A DNA stretch of 12,209 nt. Source: an uncultured Verrucomicrobiota bacterium. GTDB lineage: Bacteria > Verrucomicrobiota > Verrucomicrobiia > Limisphaerales > SXTU01. Shown here in pieces: positions 5,306 to 12,209 of the stretch. The stretch covers positions 1-12,209 of the forward strand of contig CAIPBN010000142.1 of assembly GCA_903863315.1 (NCBI GenBank), in the 5' to 3' direction. The position numbers and the translations under genes were made by a program. The number at the start of each line of letters is the position of its first letter. The stretch's first letter is position 1. The notes below the pieces were generated by a model. That model saw only the letters and a program-made list of their open reading frames with translations. It searched no databases and was not told the origin of the DNA.

Positions 5306-7117
5306 TTACTTCGTCATCGCCTTCACGCGGTCGAGTATCTCGCGAATCTTCCAAGTCAAACCGTCCACCTTGGTGAGGCCGCGAATCTTCGGGTCGCAGT
5401 AGCGGGCGCGCAGCACGGCACCGAGCTGGCCGTAGCCGTAGAAGCCTTCGTCGTTCAGCTCAACGACGAGCACATGCGAGAAGGCTTCGAAGATTTTCTC
5501 CAAGCCATTGGGCAGCGGGTTGAGATACTTGATGTGCAGGCCTGAGACGGCGTCCCCAGCGGCACGCGCCTGTTTCACGGCTTCCTCCACGGGGCCCTTG
5601 CTGGAGCCCCAGCTCACGAGGAGCACCTGGCCCTCGGACGGTCCGAAGACAGTCGGGGTCGGAAGGTCTGCGCCGAGCTTCTTGAGCTTGTTGCGGCGCT
5701 TGGCAGTCATCTGGACGTGCAGCTTGGGCGAGCCGGTTGGGTGGCCGAGTTCGTCGTGTTCCAAGCCAGTCACGACGGGATACTTGCCGCTGGCGACGCG
5801 CGTGCCGGGGGCGAGATGGCGCGTGATACCATCGGTCGCGGCGAGGTCGTAAGGCTTGTGATCCGCCACGGGTGTGAAGTCCGGCGAGATGTCCTGACAA
5901 ATCTTTTCAAGCTCCGGCATCTTGAAGGCCTCGATGCGGGACGCAATGCCCTGGTCGGTGAGAATGATGACGGGCGTGCTGTATTTGCGCGCGATGTTCA
6001 CGGCCTCAATTGCCGTGTAGAAACAGTCTTCCACACTGCTCGGCGCGATGACGACACGCGGTGAATCACCGTGGCCGCCGAAGCACGCGATGTTCAGGTC
6101 GGACTGCTCGACGTTCGTCGGCATGCCAGTGCTCGGCCCGCCGCGCTGCACGTCCACGACGACCAGCGGCACTTCCGCCATCACGGCCCAGCCGATCGCT
6201 TCCGTCTTTAGCGAGATGCCGGGACCGGAGGAACCTGTCACCGCCACGCGCCCGCCCCAGCTTGCGCCGATGGCCATCGCAACCGACGCAATCTCGTCCT
6301 CGCACTGGATGAACGAGCCGCCGTATTTTGGCAGCTCCTTGCGGAGCAGCTCCATGATGTCCGACCACGGTGTAATGGGATAACCCGCACCGAAACGCAC
6401 GCCCGCCGCGATGAGGCCGTATGCGAGCGCCTCGTTGCCGCCCATGACGATTTGGTTGTGGCCGACATTCTCGCCGGGCTTGAACTTGAACAGCTCCGCC
6501 GCGGTCGCAAGCGTGTGGCTGTAGCCGCCGTTGAAGGCCGCGATGGCGGTCTCGGCGACCTTCGGATCCTTGCCGGCGAAACGCTCGCTCAGAAGGCGAT
6601 GCAGCTTTGGCACGTCGAGGTTGAACATCTTGGCGATGAGGCCGAGCGAGTAAACGTTCTTGCCCTTGTCGCGGCCCGTGCCGCCGATGGCTTCGACCAC
6701 CAAACTCGAAATCGGCAGGCCGATGTGACGATACTTGGAGAGGTTTTCCTGCGGGATCTCCTTCACATGGTCGGAGTCGTATAGGACGATGCCGCCCTTC
6801 TTCAGCGAGCCGACATGGCCTTCATAGCTATGCTGGTAGAAGCAAAGCAGCACGTCCGCCTCGTCCCCCGCACTGAGCACTTCGCCAGATCCGATGCGCA
6901 CCTGGAAGATGGAAGGACCACCGGAAATCGTGGACGGAATGGTCATGAAGGTCATGACCTCCTGCTCGCTGCGGCCCGCGAGGCGCGCAAGGAAACCGCC
7001 GATGGCCTGGATGCCGTCCTGCGAGTTGCCCGCGATGCGGATGACGGCTTCGGAGATGTGGGATACTTCGGGGGTGCCGCCTGTTGGCGCAGGGGTGGCA
7101 GTAGTGGCGTCGCTCAT
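5306..7117 (-). CDS. korA: 2-oxoacid:ferredoxin oxidoreductase, fused gamma-alpha subunit
   Basis: A 603-residue subunit joining the gamma domain (about 20-190, with GNSQDGIQAIGGFLARLAG and a TIPSTISGG segment) to the alpha domain (about 222-600). The alpha domain carries the conserved GYPITP motif (245-250), ECEDE-like QCEDEIASVAMAIGA (271-285) and TGSSGPGISL (294-303), which contacts thiamine pyrophosphate and 2-oxoacid in the partner active site. I chose ATG at 7117. An in-frame GTG at 7165 would extend the protein by 16 residues but lies inside a strong leader hairpin, and the extension is not family-like. It is the first gene of the operon with korB. No separate delta/ferredoxin subunit is present, as expected for two-subunit enzymes; ferredoxin must be encoded elsewhere. 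2-Oxoglutarate is the likeliest substrate, unproven. Confidence 0.93.
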   Translation of the reverse strand: MSDATTATPAPTGGTPEVSHISEAVIRIAGNSQDGIQAIGGFLARLAGRSEQEVMTFMTIPSTISGGPSIFQVRIGSGEVLSAGDEADVLLCFYQHSYEGHVGSLKKGGIVLYDSDHVKEIPQENLSKYRHIGLPISSLVVEAIGGTGRDKGKNVYSLGLIAKMFNLDVPKLHRLLSERFAGKDPKVAETAIAAFNGGYSHTLATAAELFKFKPGENVGHNQIVMGGNEALAYGLIAAGVRFGAGYPITPWSDIMELLRKELPKYGGSFIQCEDEIASVAMAIGASWGGRVAVTGSSGPGISLKTEAIGWAVMAEVPLVVVDVQRGGPSTGMPTNVEQSDLNIACFGGHGDSPRVVIAPSSVEDCFYTAIEAVNIARKYSTPVIILTDQGIASRIEAFKMPELEKICQDISPDFTPVADHKPYDLAATDGITRHLAPGTRVASGKYPVVTGLEHDELGHPTGSPKLHVQMTAKRRNKLKKLGADLPTPTVFGPSEGQVLLVSWGSSKGPVEEAVKQARAAGDAVSGLHIKYLNPLPNGLEKIFEAFSHVLVVELNDEGFYGYGQLGAVLRARYCDPKIRGLTKVDGLTWKIREILDRVKAMTK

Positions 7118-7159
7118 TTTGAGAAATCGTTTTGCTCGTTGTGTCGTGTCGGGAGACAA

Positions 7160-7185
7160 AACCACCCGCTTACTAGCGGGTGGTT
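7160..7185 (-). promoter_or_regulatory. Leader hairpin of korA (attenuator-like)
   Basis: A perfect 10-bp stem (AACCACCCGC with GCGGGTGGTT) around a 6-base loop lies between the putative promoter and the korA ATG. On the minus strand the stem's last two T's continue into TT, giving a short TTTT followed by GTCTCC. It has terminator shape but a short T tract, so attenuation or RNA stabilisation are both possible. Confidence 0.5.
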
Positions 7186-7206
7186 GCTCGCTTCAATTTG
7201 CCGGAC

Positions 7207-7234
7207 AGCGTAACACTGGTCGGGGGGGTGTCAA
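7207..7234 (-). promoter_or_regulatory. Putative sigma70-type promoter of korAB
   Basis: On the minus strand a consensus -35 TTGACA (7234-7229) is separated by 16 bases from a -10-like TACGCT (7212-7207), which matches TATAAT at 3 of 6. The predicted start near 7200 gives a leader of about 83 bases containing the hairpin. The spacer begins with seven cytosines directly after the -35. Confidence 0.42.
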
Positions 7235-7257
7235 TTGCCTAGGCTGGAAATAAGGCC

Positions 7258-7294
7258 GCTTAAACCATCGGGGCGGTTATTTAAGTAGAACCGC
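7258..7294 (+). promoter_or_regulatory. Possible pseudoknot in the region before the aminotransferase gene
   Basis: Two interleaved inverted repeats occur: CTTAAA (7259-7264) with TTTAAG (7280-7285), and GCGGTT (7273-7278) with AACCGC (7289-7294). Because they interlock (A B A' B') they could form an H-type pseudoknot or two alternative hairpins. CCCTTTTTGG follows the second stem. Whether this stretch is transcribed is unknown. Confidence 0.25.
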
Positions 7295-7357
7295 TGCTCC
7301 CTTTTTGGATTTTCCCTTGCGCGCGTCCGCCCCCTGCCCAAATCTCCGCCCCGCTTT

Positions 7358-8533
7358 ATGAACTATCGCATCGCTGACCGCGCCAAAGTCCTCTCGCCCT
7401 CGCTCACGCTGGCCATTGATTCCAAGGCCAAGGCGATGAAGGCCGAGGGCATTGACGTGGTGGGCTTCGGCGCGGGCGAGCCGGACTTCGACACGCCGCA
7501 GCACATCAAGGACGCCTGCGCTGCCGCGCTCGCCGCCGGCTTCACCAAATACACGCCTGCCGCCGGCATCCCCGAGCTGCGCCAGGCCATCGCGGACAAG
7601 CACAAGCGCGAGAACGGCCTGACCTACAAGCCTTCGCAAATCATCGTCTCCTGCGGCGGCAAGCACTCCTGCTACAACGTCATCCTCGCCACCTGCCAAG
7701 AAGGCGACGAGGTCATCATCCCTGCGCCGTATTGGTTGAGCTACCCGGAGATGGTCAAGCTGGCGAACGCAAAACCCGTCATCATTGAGACCTCGGACAA
7801 GACCGAGTTCAAGGTCACGCCCGCTCAACTCCGCGCCGCCATTACGCCCAACACGCGGCTATTCATCCTCAACTCCCCGAGTAATCCGACCGGTAGCGTT
7901 TACACCCCCGACGAAATCAAGGCGCTCGGCGATGTCTGCGTGGAAAAGGGCGTGCTCATCATGAGCGATGAGATTTACGAGCACCTCACTTACGATGGAG
8001 CGGTCGTGAAGAGCGTTGCGAGTTTCAGCCCGGCGCACTTCGAGCACACCATCATCGTCCACGGCTTCGCGAAGGCGTGGAGCATGACCGGCTGGCGACT
8101 CGGCTGGACTGCCGCGCCCGAGCCGATTGCGAAGGCCATTGACGCCATTCAAGGCCACAGCACGAGCAACCCGACGAGCTTCGCGCAGAAAGGCGCAGTC
8201 GCAGCGCTCAATGGCTCGCAAGAACACCTGCCCAAGTGGCTCGCCGAGTTCGCCAAGCGCCGCAGCTACGCGCACACCAAGCTCAACGCCATGCCCGGCG
8301 TCACCTGTGCGAACGCAAAAGGCGCGTTCTACCTCTTCCCGAACATCAGCGGCACCGGCCTCAAGTCCGCCGACTTCTGCGCGCGCCTGCTGGAGCAGGA
8401 GAAGGTCGCCGCCGTCCCCGGCATCGCCTTCGGGGCGGACGATTACATCCGCCTCAGCTACGCGACGAGCATGGCGAACATCGAGAAGGGTCTGGAGCGG
8501 ATGGACCGCTTCGTGCGCGGGCTGAAGAAGTAG
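7358..8533 (+). CDS. PLP-dependent class I aminotransferase, aspartate aminotransferase type
   Basis: A 391-residue fold-type I aminotransferase, the normal length for the prokaryotic (I-beta/gamma) aspartate aminotransferase group. It transfers an amino group between aspartate (or a similar amino acid) and 2-oxoglutarate in the cytoplasm. Conserved features are VGFGAGEPDFDTP (35-47) and KYTPAAGIPELRQAIA (64-79). Asn176-Pro-Thr-Gly in NSPSNPTG and Asp204 and Tyr207 in SDEIYEHL are the cofactor contacts. The Schiff-base lysine is Lys239 in GFAKAWSMTGWRLGW, and the carboxylate-binding Arg365 lies in YIRLSYA. The Ser normally before the active lysine (S-K) is Ala here (A-K). Relatives also accept prephenate or aromatic amino acids, so the exact substrate is open. 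It is divergent from korAB and has no Shine-Dalgarno sequence. Confidence 0.92.
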   Translation: MNYRIADRAKVLSPSLTLAIDSKAKAMKAEGIDVVGFGAGEPDFDTPQHIKDACAAALAAGFTKYTPAAGIPELRQAIADKHKRENGLTYKPSQIIVSCGGKHSCYNVILATCQEGDEVIIPAPYWLSYPEMVKLANAKPVIIETSDKTEFKVTPAQLRAAITPNTRLFILNSPSNPTGSVYTPDEIKALGDVCVEKGVLIMSDEIYEHLTYDGAVVKSVASFSPAHFEHTIIVHGFAKAWSMTGWRLGWTAAPEPIAKAIDAIQGHSTSNPTSFAQKGAVAALNGSQEHLPKWLAEFAKRRSYAHTKLNAMPGVTCANAKGAFYLFPNISGTGLKSADFCARLLEQEKVAAVPGIAFGADDYIRLSYATSMANIEKGLERMDRFVRGLKK

Positions 8534-8640
8534 GACGACGCGGCGTTCAAGCCGCAGCAGGCGAAGGCGGGCGCAAGCACAGCGCGCTTTCGGAACGCTT
8601 TGAACGAAGAGACTTTTCTGTGGCCTGAAGGCCCCGCCCT
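8534..8640. other. Structured spacer between convergent genes
   Basis: This gap between the aminotransferase stop and the lpxA stop has no gene I can support. It contains GCGGC/GCCGC (8540-8555), a longer-range pairing of CGTTCAAGC (8544-8552) with GCTTTGAACG (8597-8606) with one bulge, and GGCC-TGAA-GGCC near 8622. None has a following T run, so it is not a convincing terminator. It could be a dispersed structured repeat. Confidence 0.25.
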
Positions 8641-8667
8641 CCTGCATGCCCCCACCCTGCCCCGCCG

Positions 8668-9447
8668 CTATTTTGCCAGCCCGCGTTCGCTCGTGCGGGC
8701 AAAGGCGATCAGGTGCTGGATTTCGGGCAACACAGGGACTTCCGCTTCGATCTTGGTCAGGGCGTTTGAAACCGTGAGCCCCTCGCGGAACAAAATCTTG
8801 TAAGCTTTCTTGAGGGCCGCCTGCGCCTCGGCGGAGATGCCGTTCCGCTCCATACCTACCTTGTTCAAGCCCTTCGTCTCGCCCGGATTGCCGTCCACGA
8901 TCATGTAGGGCGGCACGTCCTGCACGACCTTCGCGCAGCCACCAATAATCGACATGCGCCCGATGCGGCAGAACTGATGCACCGCCGCCAGCCCGCCGAT
9001 GATGGCGTGATCTTCCACGAAGACATGCCCCGCCAGCGTGCCGACGTTCGACATGACGATGTGGCTGCCCACGCGGCAATCGTGTGCGATATGCGTGTAA
9101 GCGAGGAAATGGTTGTGGGAGCCGATGACCGTGGCGTCGCCGTCGTTCGTCGCGCTGTGGACGGTGGAGTTCTCCCGGAAGACGTTGTGGTCGCCGATGA
9201 CCGTGCGCGTGACGCCGCCCTTCCACTTCAAGTCCTGCGTCTTGAGCCCGATGGCCGCAAACGGGAACAGCTCGTTGCCCACGCCCAGCGTCGTGTGTCC
9301 GTCGATGACAACATGCGAATGCAGCCGGCATTCCGGTCCCAAGGTGACGTGCTGGCCGATGACGCAAAACGGCCCGATATGGCAGTTGGAGCCAATCTGG
9401 GCGTCGGGATGGACGACCGCGGACGGATGGATGTTCCCCATGCTCAT
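8668..9447 (-). CDS. lpxA: Acyl-ACP--UDP-N-acetylglucosamine O-acyltransferase
   Basis: A 259-residue LpxA, close to the usual 255-262. It catalyses the first step of lipid A synthesis, transferring a 3-hydroxyacyl chain from ACP to UDP-GlcNAc in the cytoplasm. The N-terminal two thirds are hexapeptide repeats of a left-handed beta helix (HPDAQIGSNCHIGPFCVIG, 13-31, and onward). HIAHDCRVG (119-127) holds the catalytic base His122, equivalent to His125 of E. coli. AIIGGLAAVHQFCRIG (148-163) and the QDVPPYMIVDGNP block (176-188) are signatures separating LpxA from LpxD. The C-terminal helical domain ends RTSERGLAK, like the family's RSxRGL. I chose ATG 9447 because it forms an ATGA overlap with the upstream fusion gene and gives a normal N-terminus; a start at 9510 adds 21 unrelated residues. 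Confidence 0.95.
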   Translation of the reverse strand: MSMGNIHPSAVVHPDAQIGSNCHIGPFCVIGQHVTLGPECRLHSHVVIDGHTTLGVGNELFPFAAIGLKTQDLKWKGGVTRTVIGDHNVFRENSTVHSATNDGDATVIGSHNHFLAYTHIAHDCRVGSHIVMSNVGTLAGHVFVEDHAIIGGLAAVHQFCRIGRMSIIGGCAKVVQDVPPYMIVDGNPGETKGLNKVGMERNGISAEAQAALKKAYKILFREGLTVSNALTKIEAEVPVLPEIQHLIAFARTSERGLAK

Positions 9448-10778
9448 TCCTTGTCCATGAGCATGAAGGTCACGTTCGCCTCGCTGACCACCTCGCCGTT
9501 CACGAGGCACTCGCCGCGCGCCTTGCCGATCTTTCCGCGCATCTTGGTCATCGTGACATCAATCACCAGCACATCGCCGGGGCGGACGGGCTTGCGCCAC
9601 TTCACCTCCTCGGCAGACATGAAGTAGGCCAGCTTCCCGGCGTTCTCCGCCTGCCGCATCATGAGGATGCCGGCAACCTGCGCCATCGCTTCGAGCTGGA
9701 GCACGCCGGGCAAGATGGGGTGGCCGGGAAAATGTCCCGCGAAGACGGGGTCGCTCATGCTGACGTTCTTCTGCGCGACGATGCGGTTGCCCTCAATTTT
9801 CGTCACGCAGTCCACCATCAAGATCGGCGGCCGGTGCGGCAGAATCTTCATCACCTGCATCACATCCAGCGTTGCGCCATCGCGCACGGGATTCTCCTCC
9901 GCAGACTTTGCCGGCGGCGGCGAGAAGGTCTGCACGGCCTTCTCCGGCTTGCGCATCTGGGCGGCGATCTGCCGGGTCAGCTCACAGTTGCCGGTGTGGC
10001 TCGGGCGAATGGCGACGATGTGCCCAAGCAGAGGCCGGCCCAGCAGGGAAAGGTCGCCGATGATGTCCAGCATCTTGTGCCGGACAAATTCCTCGGGGTA
10101 GCGCAACGGCTCGGTGGTCAGCACCGCATCGTCGCGGATGACCACCGCGTTCTCCAAGCTGCCGCCCTTGATGAGGCCGTGCTTGTAGAGCTGCTCAAGT
10201 TCCTCGAAGAAACAAAAAGTCCGCGCATGCGCGAGTTCCTTCGGCCACGTCTCCGGTGTCACTTCCAAACTGTAGAACTGGGTGAAGCGGCCACCCGAAC
10301 CCGAGCTGGTGCAGGAAATCTTCAACCGGTCGTGCGGGAAGACCTGCATGATCGTCTCGCCCACCTGAATCTCAATCGGCTGCGTGATCCGGTAAGGAGC
10401 CCGCGCCTCCGTCTGCGGCACGATGCCCGCCTTCTCAATCATGCGCACATATTCGCGCGCGCTGCCGTCGGCGATGGGCGGCTCGTTGGCATCAAGGTCC
10501 ACGATGACATTGTCCACCCCGGCGCCGCTGAAGGCCGCGAGCACATGCTCGACGGTGTGGATCTTCACGCTCCCCTTGCCCAGCGTGGTGGAGCGATTGG
10601 TGTCGATGACGAGTTCCACGCGCGCCTCAATCTCCGGGCGGCCGTCCAAATCCACCCGGCGAAACCGGATGCCAGTTCCGCATGGCGCCGGATGGAACGT
10701 CATGTTCACGCGGCCGCCGCTGTGAAGGCCGGTCCCGGAAAAACTCACTGACTCCCGCAAGGTCTGCTGCTGTGACAC
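9444..10778 (-). CDS. lpxC-fabZ: Bifunctional UDP-3-O-acyl-GlcNAc deacetylase / 3-hydroxyacyl-ACP dehydratase (LpxC-FabZ fusion)
   Basis: A 444-residue two-domain protein. Residues 1-280 are LpxC, the zinc deacetylase that commits the cell to lipid A. TGLHSGG (16-22) is near the N-terminus, and the zinc ligands are His78 in HTVEHVLAAF and His234 and Asp238 in FVRHKMLDIIGD. The catalytic Glu is Glu77 and the general His is His261 in PSHTGN. Residues about 281-302 are a Pro/Ala/Ser/Glu linker. Residues 303-444 are FabZ, with ILPHRPP (312-318), catalytic His349 in AGHFPGHPILPGV and Glu363 in LEAMAQVAG; it dehydrates 3-hydroxyacyl-ACP. The start is GTG at 10778, which aligns with the family N-terminus. 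The same fusion is known in Bacteroidota. The gene is coupled to lpxA by ATGA, and one protein controls the branch between lipid A and fatty acid synthesis. Confidence 0.95.
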   Translation of the reverse strand: MSQQQTLRESVSFSGTGLHSGGRVNMTFHPAPCGTGIRFRRVDLDGRPEIEARVELVIDTNRSTTLGKGSVKIHTVEHVLAAFSGAGVDNVIVDLDANEPPIADGSAREYVRMIEKAGIVPQTEARAPYRITQPIEIQVGETIMQVFPHDRLKISCTSSGSGGRFTQFYSLEVTPETWPKELAHARTFCFFEELEQLYKHGLIKGGSLENAVVIRDDAVLTTEPLRYPEEFVRHKMLDIIGDLSLLGRPLLGHIVAIRPSHTGNCELTRQIAAQMRKPEKAVQTFSPPPAKSAEENPVRDGATLDVMQVMKILPHRPPILMVDCVTKIEGNRIVAQKNVSMSDPVFAGHFPGHPILPGVLQLEAMAQVAGILMMRQAENAGKLAYFMSAEEVKWRKPVRPGDVLVIDVTMTKMRGKIGKARGECLVNGEVVSEANVTFMLMDKE

Positions 10779-10845
10779 GCGGTGACCTTAGCCAAAGGCG
10801 CAGGAAGCAGGCAAGCCGGGAGGTCAATTCCGCAGCGTTCCACCA

Positions 10846-10875
10846 TTGACACGCGCTCCGGCACGCCGCCCAAAT
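10846..10875 (+). promoter_or_regulatory. Possible promoter of the FAH-family gene
   Basis: A consensus -35 TTGACA (10846-10851) is followed after 18 bases by CCAAAT (10870-10875), which matches TATAAT at only 3 of 6. It would place the transcript start about 10 bases before the ATG at 10894. The -10 is weak. Confidence 0.28.
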
Positions 10876-10893
10876 ACGCGGCACCAAACCAAA

Positions 10894-11757
10894 ATGAAAC
10901 TCTGCCGCTTCAAACTCACCACCGACTGCCACACCGTTCACATCGGGCTCACCTTGGATGACACCACGGTGCTGGATCTCTCCGCCGCCGGGGTGTCGCG
11001 GCTTGCCGCCTTGCTGGAGAGCGAGCGCCTCATCCCAGTGCTCCGGGCGCTGGCGGCCCTGCCCCTGCCCCGTCGGCCATTGTCCGAGGTCACGCTTCTA
11101 GCCCCGGTTGAGCAACAGGAGGTCTGGGCGGCGGGGGTCACCTACCTGCGGAGCAAAAAGGCGCGCATGGACGAGTCCGAGTTCAGTGCCAGCGCCTACG
11201 ACCGCGTGTATGAGGCGGAGCGCCCGGAGATTTTCTTCAAGTCGCTGCCCGAGAAGGTCGTCGCCACCGGCGGTGATGTGGGCATTCGCAAGGATGCGAA
11301 GTGGAACGTGCCGGAGCCGGAGGTGGCGCTGGTGTGCAACTCGCGCGGTCACGTCGTCGGCTACACCATCGGCAACGACATGAGCTCCCGGGACATCGAG
11401 GGGGAGAACCTCCTCTACCTCCCGCAGGCGAAGACCTACCTGAAGTCCTGCGCGGCCGGCCCCTTTATCAAGGTCGGCGTGGACGAGGCGACGGCCCGGA
11501 CGTGGACGATCAGTGTGGAGATTATGCGCGACGGGCAGCCTGTGTTTAGCGGCGAGACCTCGGTCGGCCAGATCAAGCGCACGTTCGATTCGCTTGCTGA
11601 GTTTCTCTTCCGAAGCCAGAGCTTCCCGCACGGGGCGGTGCTGCTCACGGGCACGGGCGTGGTGCCGCCGGACAACTTCACCCTCGCCGCCGGCGACCGG
11701 GTGCGCATCCGCATCTCCGGCATCGGAACCTTGGAAAACCCGGTGGCCGTGGTGTGA
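10894..11757 (+). CDS. Fumarylacetoacetate hydrolase family protein, 2-dehydro-3-deoxy-D-arabinonate dehydratase-like
   Basis: A 287-residue enzyme of the FAH superfamily. The N-terminal 70 residues form the variable domain; the catalytic domain starts at WAAGVTYLRSKKARM (78-92). The ERPEIFFKS segment (109-117) and WNVPEPEVAL (137-146), which supplies Glu141 and Glu143, are followed by GYTIGNDMSSRDIEGEN (156-172) with Asp162. These acidic residues are the expected Mg2+ ligands. The combination of a long ARMDES insert, VY-AERPE and NLLYLPQAK matches the group that includes 2-keto-3-deoxy-arabinonate dehydratase of oxidative pentose breakdown better than true fumarylacetoacetase. The substrate is therefore inferred, and no sugar dehydrogenase or aldolase partner is in the window. 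A TTG at 10846 would add 16 residues but overlaps a promoter-like box, so ATG at 10894 was preferred. Confidence 0.83.
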   Translation: MKLCRFKLTTDCHTVHIGLTLDDTTVLDLSAAGVSRLAALLESERLIPVLRALAALPLPRRPLSEVTLLAPVEQQEVWAAGVTYLRSKKARMDESEFSASAYDRVYEAERPEIFFKSLPEKVVATGGDVGIRKDAKWNVPEPEVALVCNSRGHVVGYTIGNDMSSRDIEGENLLYLPQAKTYLKSCAAGPFIKVGVDEATARTWTISVEIMRDGQPVFSGETSVGQIKRTFDSLAEFLFRSQSFPHGAVLLTGTGVVPPDNFTLAAGDRVRIRISGIGTLENPVAVV

Positions 11758-11847
11758 TGTAACCCCCGGCATCAAGCGGCGTCACTCTTCCTTGAACGGC
11801 TGGCGGCGTTCGCCAACCCAACAGCAAACATCCATTCACCCATCATC

Positions 11848-12209
11848 ATGAAGCAATCATCATTACTAGCCATCGCCCTCGGTGGCATCATCGCACTCAG
11901 CCCCGCCGCCCAGGCACAGGACAAGAAGGCCGAAGGCCGGGCACGTCCGTCCGTGGAGGAACGCCTGAAGCAGCTCTCCGAAGCGCTCAAGCTCACCGAC
12001 GAGCAGAAGACGAAGCTGGCCCCCATCCTCAAGGAGGAAGGCGAAAAGCTTCGTGCCATCTTTGAGGACACCAAGAGCTCCCGCGAGGAGAAGGGCAAGA
12101 AGATGCAGGAAGCCCGCAAGGATCTCACCGCCAAGGTCAAAGCCGTGCTCACTCCTGAGCAGGCCGAGAAGTATGAGAAGATTCAGGCCGAGATGGCGGC
12201 GAAGCGGAA
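11848..12209 (+). CDS. Exported LTxxQ-motif protein, Spy/CpxP-like (3' end missing)
   Basis: The first 120 codons of a gene that runs off the right edge. Residues 1-23 are a Sec signal peptide: Lys2, a hydrophobic core LLAIALGGIIAL, then Ser-Pro and a likely cleavage after Ala23 (AQA before Gln24). The mature part is highly charged and helical, with two LTxEQ motifs (LTDEQ 50-54, LTPEQ 101-105), the pattern of the periplasmic Spy/CpxP/LTXXQ group, many of which act as chaperones or metal/envelope-stress sensors. About half the mature residues are Lys, Glu, Arg or Asp. It starts 90 bases after the FAH-family stop with no clear terminator between them, so co-transcription is possible. The family assignment is tentative because only the motifs and layout support it. 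Confidence 0.75.
   Translation, partial: MKQSSLLAIALGGIIALSPAAQAQDKKAEGRARPSVEERLKQLSEALKLTDEQKTKLAPILKEEGEKLRAIFEDTKSSREEKGKKMQEARKDLTAKVKAVLTPEQAEKYEKIQAEMAAKR

Noticed and set aside
8458..8655. Minus-strand frame of 65 residues across the convergent gap
   Set aside because: Mostly antisense to the aminotransferase end and the structured spacer; no domain or start context.
7859..9367. Minus-strand open frame of 502 residues across the aminotransferase and lpxA
   Set aside because: It spans the antisense of one gene and another frame of a second, is low-complexity and Arg-rich, and both real genes have conserved catalytic motifs.
9720..10751. Plus-strand open frame of 343 residues opposite lpxC-fabZ
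   Set aside because: A G+C-driven shadow; the minus strand has all LpxC and FabZ catalytic residues.
10786..10814. Promoter for lpxC-fabZ (TTGCCT with TAAGGT)
   Set aside because: Only 4 of 6 and 3 of 6 consensus matches, and other equally weak pairings exist, so no call was made.
11758..11847. Terminator after the FAH-family gene (TGGCG ... CGCCA near 11801-11815)
   Set aside because: A 5-bp stem with no T run; too weak to call.

Overview
The window is a G+C-rich bacterial chromosome segment with a Gram-negative envelope (lipid A genes). It most resembles the Verrucomicrobiota/PVC group. Supporting points are a run of small coupled type II/IV pseudopilin genes, one of which looks like the Verru_Chthon cassette B type, a lpxC-fabZ gene fusion, and the near absence of Shine-Dalgarno sequences. 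The phylum assignment is inference from gene content, not from a marker gene.

Layout. Positions 1-3432 (minus strand) read as one tightly packed operon. It starts with a BrnT-like toxin and a BrnA/CopG-like antitoxin and runs directly into four pseudopilin genes; the last runs off the left edge. The antitoxin stop codon overlaps the first pilin start (ATGA), as does the third pilin with the fourth. Positions 3646-4146 hold a FmdB-type zinc-ribbon protein (minus). A decamer-based palindromic repeat and a hairpin terminator separate it from the korAB operon (4315-7117, minus), which encodes a two-subunit 2-oxoacid:ferredoxin oxidoreductase. korA is preceded by a plausible promoter with a C7 tract in its spacer and by a strong leader hairpin.

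Positions 7358-8533 (plus) encode a class I aspartate-type aminotransferase, divergent from korAB. Positions 8668-10778 (minus) hold the lipid A pair: a bifunctional LpxC-FabZ protein coupled by an ATGA overlap to LpxA. Positions 10894-11757 (plus) encode a fumarylacetoacetate-hydrolase-fold enzyme close to 2-keto-3-deoxy-sugar-acid dehydratases. From 11848 to the right edge lies the start of a small exported LTxxQ (Spy/CpxP-like) protein.

How they work together. lpxC-fabZ and lpxA supply early lipid A steps and hydroxyacyl-ACP processing. korAB and the aminotransferase both handle 2-oxoacids and amino-acid carbon. The pseudopilins would need a prepilin peptidase, an assembly ATPase and a secretin that are not in this window. 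The most unusual arrangement is the toxin-antitoxin pair at the head of the pseudopilin operon. No intergenic stretch exceeds 300 bases, and I see no tRNA, rRNA, CRISPR array, insertion sequence or phage gene.
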